DNA of 64,000 nt, taken from positions 1 through 64,000 of the forward strand of contig CALGCW010000221.1 of NCBI GenBank assembly GCA_937884385.1, given 5' to 3'. Positions within the stretch are counted from its first letter, which is position 1, and the number at the start of each line of letters is the position of its first letter. This DNA is from an uncultured Clostridia bacterium (lineage in GTDB: Bacteria > Bacillota > Clostridia > Oscillospirales > CAG-272). Shown here in pieces: positions 59,212 to 64,000 of this stretch. The position numbers were made by a program, and so were the translations under genes. The notes below the pieces were generated by a model, which did not search any database, was not told where the DNA came from, and worked only from the letters and a program-made list of their open reading frames with translations.

Positions 59212-60103
59212 ATACGTATCTCTCATAACCGTCGGGAAATATCAGAACTATATTCTTGTTTTGCGGATTGTGTATCTTCACGTACTGCTCACAAGCATCT
59301 AACACTGCACCCGAAGATATTCCTACGGCTATCCCATCATACCTGGCTATATCAACGGACTGTCGCTTTGCCTTATTATCACTAACCAACAATATGTCGT
59401 CTATTAAGGAAATATTCACCAGTGGTGGATATAAGTTTGCTCCGATTCCCTGTATTTTGTGCTTTCCTAACCTTTTTTGTGTGATAACGGGAGATGATTT
59501 TGGTTCAACTCCAAGTATCATACTTCCCTTTGCTTTAAAGAATTCCGCCAATCCCATTATTGTGCCACCCGTACCGATGCCGGAAAATATCGCGTCCGGT
59601 ACACTTCCAAGCTGACGTTCTATTTCGGGAGCTGTTGAGATATAGTGCGCTTTAATGTTGGATTTGTTGAAAAACTGTTTGCACCAATATATATTGTGAT
59701 CCTCTTTGGAGAGCAGCTCCGATATTTTCGTAGCCTCACTCATTCCTCCGTTTGCATCGCATAAGATCAGCTCTGCGCCGTAATGCTTTATCAGCTTTTT
59801 TCTCGCATCTGATACGTTTTTGGGCATAATGATCTTACACTTGTATCCCATTATAGCACAGATCGCAGATAGCGATATGCCCATATTTCCCGAGGTAGCT
59901 TCAATTACACAAGTGTCACGATCAAATTCTATGAATTCACCTGCATCTTTTAATATTTGGTATGCAGCCCTATCCTTTATCGAACCGAACGGATTGTACT
60001 TTTCTAATTTTGCATATATCCTCGATCTGCTGCCGATACGTTTTTCAAATTCTGTTAGCCTTATCAAAGGAGTATTTCCAATATAATCTGTCAGCGAAGT
60101 CAA
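59210..60103 (-). CDS. cysK: Cysteine synthase (O-acetylserine sulfhydrylase)
   Basis: About 297 residues, PLP fold type II: LTDYIGNTPLIRL, PLP lysine in NPFGSIKDRAA, substrate loop EATSGNMGIS, phosphate loop GTGGTIMG. It makes cysteine from O-acetylserine and sulfide. The start is uncertain: a TTG at 60103 is placed well behind AGAGGTGAT, while the ATG at 60136 has no RBS. Sulfur metabolism next to metH may be coincidental, since the two are convergent. Confidence 0.92.
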   Translation of the reverse strand: MTSLTDYIGNTPLIRLTEFEKRIGSRSRIYAKLEKYNPFGSIKDRAAYQILKDAGEFIEFDRDTCVIEATSGNMGISLSAICAIMGYKCKIIMPKNVSDARKKLIKHYGAELILCDANGGMSEATKISELLSKEDHNIYWCKQFFNKSNIKAHYISTAPEIERQLGSVPDAIFSGIGTGGTIMGLAEFFKAKGSMILGVEPKSSPVITQKRLGKHKIQGIGANLYPPLVNISLIDDILLVSDNKAKRQSVDIARYDGIAVGISSGAVLDACEQYVKIHNPQNKNIVLIFPDGYERYV

Positions 60104-60169
60104 ATTTATCACCTCTAGTAAAGATATTAGCCTCATTGCAAAAAAATGCGTCGAAAATCTTCTTAACTA

Positions 60170-60198
60170 TTGAAAAAGCGGATTATTTGTGGTATAAT
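60170..60198 (+). promoter_or_regulatory. Promoter of the SGNH hydrolase operon
   Basis: TTGAAA (60170-60175), 17-base spacer, TATAAT (60193-60198), 35 bases before the ATG. Confidence 0.7.
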
Positions 60199-60232
60199 AT
60201 AAAGGTAGTTTATATGAACTGAAAGGTTATTT

Positions 60233-60982
60233 ATGAAAGTATATAGAATATTGACTGTAATCACGATCGTGCTCTTTTCGATATGTGTTTGCGGCTTGAT
60301 TGCGTTATCGGTTTTGCCGGAGCCATTGCCTCAAACCACCACAAATCCGGATAGACCTACGGTCAATCCCGATGTAGACGTTGAACTTCCTCTGACGGAA
60401 GATGCAGGCGAAGAGTATATAGACAAGATTTTCTTTGTTGGGGATTCTACAACCTACCACTTTTTCAAGGGCGGTGTTGATAAGAGTCATTTGCTCGTTC
60501 CACCCGAGGAACGAACTCTTTGGCTTCAGAGTGATATTTTGGATATTATCGTGACAGAGGATGGATTGACTATTACAGAAGCTCTTAAAAATGCAAATGC
60601 AGAAATAGTAATTATTACGCTCGGCGTTAATGGTGCTGCGGATTATTCCAAGCTTGAATATACCACCTATTATAAAAAATTGATCAATGGAATCAAGCAA
60701 GAGTCACCCGATACGGTTATAATTTTACAATCCGTATTCCCCGTCACAAAGGAATACAGCGATAATAATCGCATAACGAACTCGATTATTGATAAGATCA
60801 ATTCTTGGGTTAGAGAAATAGCAAGTGATTGCGGAATTAAGTATTTGGATACACAGTCAATCTTAAAGGATGCGCAAGGCGCTCAAAAAACCGAATACGG
60901 TGAAAACGACGGTATTCATATGAATTCTTCAGCATATATTGCTATTCTGGAGTACATTAGAACTCATTCTATCTACGAATAA
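60233..60982 (+). CDS. Membrane-anchored SGNH/GDSL hydrolase
   Basis: 249 residues. An N-terminal signal anchor (about 5-29) is followed by a Pro/Thr-rich spacer (PEPLPQTTTNPDRPTVNP) and an SGNH domain: block I FFVGDSTTYHF (nucleophile Ser), block III LGVNGAADYS (Asn), block V NDGIHMNSSAY (Asp and His). Such proteins remove acetyl or other acyl groups from cell-wall polymers or exopolysaccharide; the substrate is unknown. Nine bases separate it from the DUF4358-like gene. Confidence 0.87.
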   Translation: MKVYRILTVITIVLFSICVCGLIALSVLPEPLPQTTTNPDRPTVNPDVDVELPLTEDAGEEYIDKIFFVGDSTTYHFFKGGVDKSHLLVPPEERTLWLQSDILDIIVTEDGLTITEALKNANAEIVIITLGVNGAADYSKLEYTTYYKKLINGIKQESPDTVIILQSVFPVTKEYSDNNRITNSIIDKINSWVREIASDCGIKYLDTQSILKDAQGAQKTEYGENDGIHMNSSAYIAILEYIRTHSIYE

Positions 60983-60991
60983 GGAGCTATT

Positions 60992-61492
60992 ATGAAAAGA
61001 AACACAATTTTGATAATTATAGGAATCGTCCTTGCTTTGGCAATTATTATTGCTATTGTTGCTTTGGGCGGTAAAACCGAGTATATTGATTCCGTTTCTA
61101 CAGATGATCTTGCGATGATAGGAAAAGCAAGCTTTGAAACAAGCGGTGGAGTAAAATTGCTTGATGATGACGTAATACTGAAGTTTACCGATCAGGAGCT
61201 TTCCTACCTTAAGGATTATTCTGTGATCAAGGCTAAAGCATCTAAAAACATCAATGAATTTGGTATTTTCCGTGTTGAGGAAGGACACGCAAAGGATCTG
61301 GAAGCGATTATCAAAGCCTTTGTTGAGAATCAGCAGGAATCATACAGATCAATGAATTATTTCCCCGAGGAGATCGAAAAAATCGACTGTGCAACCGTGA
61401 AAGTCTATGGTAATTACGTAATTTACTCCTTCTTAAATGAAGCGGATACGGAAGCCTTCTATTCCGAGATCGAAAAAACCATAACGAAATAA
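60992..61492 (+). CDS. DUF4358-like exported protein
   Basis: 166 residues with an N-terminal membrane anchor (about 5-25) and an extracytoplasmic domain. DQELSYLKDYSVIKAKASKNINEFGIFRV followed by YGNYVIYSFLNEADTEAFYSEIEK matches the DUF4358 pattern as I know it; the function is unknown. The co-transcribed SGNH hydrolase suggests an envelope role for the pair. RBS AAGGAGCT. Confidence 0.75.
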   Translation: MKRNTILIIIGIVLALAIIIAIVALGGKTEYIDSVSTDDLAMIGKASFETSGGVKLLDDDVILKFTDQELSYLKDYSVIKAKASKNINEFGIFRVEEGHAKDLEAIIKAFVENQQESYRSMNYFPEEIEKIDCATVKVYGNYVIYSFLNEADTEAFYSEIEKTITK

Positions 61493-61498
61493 AAAGAT

Positions 61499-61529
61499 AA
61501 GGCAATATCAAAAAAGATATTGCCTTTTT
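61499..61529. terminator. Bidirectional terminator between the DUF4358-like gene and uvrA
   Basis: 11-bp perfect stem AAGGCAATATC / GATATTGCCTT with a six-A loop, T-run after it, A-rich run before it; both flanking genes end within 10 bases. Confidence 0.85.
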
Positions 61530-61531
61530 AT

Positions 61532-64000
61532 TTAAAGTATTTTTTTCAGATATAGACCGGTATGACTCTTGGGATTATTTGAAACTTCCTCGGGTGTACC
61601 CTGCGCAACGATTGTACCCCCGCCGTCTCCCCCCTCAGGTCCGAGGTCGATAATGTAATCAGCACTCTTAATAACATCAAGATTATGCTCAATAACCAAA
61701 ACGGTATTTCCACCGTCCACAAGCCTTTGCAGTATACTAAGGAGCTTAGATACGTCCTCGGTATGAAGGCCCGTCGTAGGCTCATCAAGAATGTATATTG
61801 TTTTTCCTGTACTTCTTTTGGAAAGCTCAGTTGCAAGCTTTACTCTTTGAGCCTCACCGCCTGAAAGAGTGGTCGAGGACTGACCTATTTTAATATAGCC
61901 GAGTCCAACATCAAAGAGCGTTTCGAGCTTCTTACGTATCTTTGGAAGGCCGTCAAAGAATTCAAGTCCTTCTTCAATAGTCATCTCAAGAACGTCAGAA
62001 ATATTCTTACCCTTAAACTTGACCTCAAGTGTGTCACGGTTATATCTCTTACCTTTGCAAACGTCGCAAGTGACGTAAACGTCGGGAAGAAAATGCATCT
62101 CAATGCATTTTACTCCGTCACCTTCACAAGCTTCGCATCTGCCTCCCTTGACGTTGAATGAAAATCGACCCGAGGAGTAGCCTCTTGCTTTTGCATCGGT
62201 CGTTTGTGCAAAAAGATTTCTTATATCTGTGAAAAGACCCGTGTATGTCGCAGGATTTGAACGCGGAGTTCTTCCAATGGGGCTTTGGTCAATGCATATT
62301 ACCTTATCAAGGTTTTCATATCCCTTAATGCTATCGTGCTTTCCTGGAACTTGATAAAAGGCACGGTTAAGCTTTGTAGCTAATTTGGGGTACAGTATAC
62401 CGTTGACGAGTGAAGATTTACCCGAACCGGATACGCCGCTTACAACGGTTAGCGTTCCAAGCGGTATAGAAACGTCTATTCCCTTCAGATTGTGTTCTCT
62501 TGCGCCGAGTATTTGAAGATGATGCCCGTTTCCCTTTCGCCTTTCTTTGGGCACGGGGATGGATCTTCTGCGTGAAAGATAAGCGCCTGTAATGGATTTT
62601 GGATGATTCATTACCTGCTCGGGTGTACCCGCAACGACTACCTCGCCGCCGTGGATACCTGCTCCTGGACCTATATCGATAATATAATCCGATTCAAGCA
62701 TCGTTTCTTCATCGTGTTCAACGACTATTACAGTATTTCCCATATCACGAAGCTTTTTAAGCGTTGCTATGAGCTTCGAGTTGTCACGCTGATGCAAGCC
62801 AATGCTTGGCTCATCAAGAATATAAAGAACCCCGACAAGCGAAGATCCAATTTGGGTAGCCAATCGTATACGCTGTGCTTCGCCTCCCGAAAGTGATCCG
62901 GATTTTCTCGAAAGAGTGAGATACTCAAGTCCCACGCTCGTCAAAAAGCTGAGTCTTGCTCTGATCTCCTTCAATATTTCTCTTGCAATCTCTTCTTCTG
63001 AAGTACTAAGCTTGAGATCATTGACAAAATCAAGCTCATTCTTGATCTGCATATCACAAAACCTATCGATCGGCAAATCATTTACTGTTACTGATAAAAC
63101 AGCGGGTGTAAGCCTGCGACCGTTGCATTCGGGACATGGCGCATCTTCAATAAATTCGTCATAATAGTCATTGTTATTCTGCATACTCATTCTCTGCTCT
63201 ATTATACGAACTATACCGTCAAATTTAGCCTTCTGCTTATGCGCCTCACCGCCAAAATACCTTACTATATCGTAGGTATCGTCTCCGCTACCGTAGAGCA
63301 ATACCTTCATAGCATCGTCGCTGAAGTCCTCTAGGGGAGTATCAAGGTCGAAGCCGTGTTTTTCACCTACAGCAATAAATAAAGGTCCGTTCCAGCTCTC
63401 TTCTTCAAGAGATTTAAAGCCGTTGACGGCTATAGCTCCATTGTGGAGTGAGAGTGACTTGTCGGGGATTATCTTATCTAAAGACAGCTTCCTCAACGTA
63501 CCGAGACCGAAGCACTTGGGGCAAGCTCCGGTGGGATTATTGAACGAAAACATTCTCGGCTCAAGCTCGCCAATGGAAAAACCGTGCTCATCACAGGCGT
63601 ATGATTGTGAGAAATTGATCTCCTGCGCTTCCTCGCCGTTGCGCGGAACTGTGGCTATTGTGAGATAACCGTCCGAAGCGGACAGTGCGCTCTCAACTGA
63701 ATCAGACAGTCTCGTTCGTATATTATCCCTCATAATAAGTCTGTCCACAACGATTTCTATGCTGTGCTTTTTATTCTTGTCTAATGAGATCTGCTCATCA
63801 AGCTCATACATATTACCGTCTACACGTACGCGAACGTAACCGCTCTTCTTGGCATCAGCAAATATCTTTTCGTGCCTTCCCTTTTGTCCTCTTACGATGG
63901 GAGATAGAACGAGAAAACGTGTTCCCTCTGGCAAGGTCATGATCTTGTCGATTATTTGGTCTACGCTCTGTCTTCGGATCTCCTTGCCGCAATATGGGCA
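61532..64000 (-). CDS. uvrA: Excinuclease ABC subunit A, 5' end beyond the window
   Basis: The last 822 codons of UvrA, the damage-recognising ATPase of nucleotide excision repair. The frame is open to the right edge, where CPYCGKEIRRQS is the first zinc module; the first Walker A lies outside. Visible are the signature SGGEAQRIRLATQIGSSLVG with Walker B LYILDEPSIGLHQRDN, the second Walker A GVSGSGKSSLV, the second zinc finger CEACEGDGVKC / CDVCKGKRY, the second signature LSGGEAQRVKLA and Walker B YILDEPTTGLHTEDV. A Met at 63940 is internal, not the start. Confidence 0.97.
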   Translation of the reverse strand, partial: CPYCGKEIRRQSVDQIIDKIMTLPEGTRFLVLSPIVRGQKGRHEKIFADAKKSGYVRVRVDGNMYELDEQISLDKNKKHSIEIVVDRLIMRDNIRTRLSDSVESALSASDGYLTIATVPRNGEEAQEINFSQSYACDEHGFSIGELEPRMFSFNNPTGACPKCFGLGTLRKLSLDKIIPDKSLSLHNGAIAVNGFKSLEEESWNGPLFIAVGEKHGFDLDTPLEDFSDDAMKVLLYGSGDDTYDIVRYFGGEAHKQKAKFDGIVRIIEQRMSMQNNNDYYDEFIEDAPCPECNGRRLTPAVLSVTVNDLPIDRFCDMQIKNELDFVNDLKLSTSEEEIAREILKEIRARLSFLTSVGLEYLTLSRKSGSLSGGEAQRIRLATQIGSSLVGVLYILDEPSIGLHQRDNSKLIATLKKLRDMGNTVIVVEHDEETMLESDYIIDIGPGAGIHGGEVVVAGTPEQVMNHPKSITGAYLSRRRSIPVPKERRKGNGHHLQILGAREHNLKGIDVSIPLGTLTVVSGVSGSGKSSLVNGILYPKLATKLNRAFYQVPGKHDSIKGYENLDKVICIDQSPIGRTPRSNPATYTGLFTDIRNLFAQTTDAKARGYSSGRFSFNVKGGRCEACEGDGVKCIEMHFLPDVYVTCDVCKGKRYNRDTLEVKFKGKNISDVLEMTIEEGLEFFDGLPKIRKKLETLFDVGLGYIKIGQSSTTLSGGEAQRVKLATELSKRSTGKTIYILDEPTTGLHTEDVSKLLSILQRLVDGGNTVLVIEHNLDVIKSADYIIDLGPEGGDGGGTIVAQGTPEEVSNNPKSHTGLYLKKIL

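Noticed and set aside
1..64000. CRISPR arrays, restriction-modification, toxin-antitoxin or phage defence modules
   Set aside because: No regularly spaced direct repeats and no Cas, methylase/endonuclease pair or classic toxin-antitoxin pair were seen. The Nudix-GNAT-HAD trio was considered as a defence or toxin cassette, but all three look like ordinary metabolic enzymes.

Overview
The window looks like part of the chromosome of an endospore-forming, low-GC member of the Clostridia (Firmicutes). The evidence is a set of sporulation genes (dpaA/dpaB, spoIIID, spoVB-like, yabP, yabQ), clostridial housekeeping gene orders (recJ-relA-dtd, xseA-xseB-ispA-tlyA-argR-recN, cdaA-cdaR), consensus SigA promoters, strong AGGAGG-type ribosome binding sites and an AT-rich base composition. 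No species can be named from the sequence alone. No prophage, integrase, CRISPR array or complete insertion sequence is visible; this is mostly core chromosome.

Layout. Positions 1-1894 hold the end of a type IV pilus/type II secretion operon (pilC-like end, pilB-like ATPase). 1988-3387 encode dipicolinate synthase. 3426-6856 (minus) is a phosphoglucomutase, TSCPD protein and AI-2E-type transporter operon. ispE, spoIIID and a SPOUT methyltransferase follow. 9190-14675 (minus) holds galM, three small enzymes (HAD, GNAT, Nudix), galE, a sugar nucleotidyltransferase and the ymdB phosphodiesterase. tRNA-Ser(CGA) is at 14823. 14964-17580 is a three-gene ABC-2 exporter. 17702-17950 appears to encode a 6S-like RNA with its own promoter and terminator. 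An MFS transporter, a large orphan pseudopilin, a cytidylate-kinase-like protein, a small P-loop protein and pgi follow, mostly as single units behind near-perfect SigA promoters.

From 23307 to 50608 nearly everything lies on the minus strand in tightly packed operons. Reading in the direction of transcription: nusB, a TsaD-like paralogue, xseA, xseB, ispA, tlyA, nadK, argR, recN, argS; then yebC; then cdaA, cdaR-like, an FAD oxidoreductase, recJ, relA, dtd, hemZ, an SAH/MTA deaminase, a spoVB-like flippase, mazG; then hup, rqcP, yabP, yabQ, divIC, trxB and dacF. The last set matches the Bacillus yabM-yabN-yabO-yabP-yabQ-divIC order, with hup inserted and spoVT absent.

From 50850 the plus strand carries ireB, ribF, a DD-carboxypeptidase homologue with altered catalytic motifs, tRNA-Trp, a small accessory pocket with a cluster of GC-rich hairpins, a FliB-like methylase, and a metF / methionine-synthase-reactivation / metH operon. 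The end holds cysK (minus), an SGNH hydrolase with a DUF4358-like protein (plus), and uvrA (minus), which runs off the right edge.

The most interesting items are the 6S-like RNA, a terminator-like hairpin that contains the dacF start codon, the motif-degenerate carboxypeptidase, the orphan pseudopilin with a large exported tail, and the hairpin cluster behind tRNA-Trp. I found no convincing new multi-gene system.
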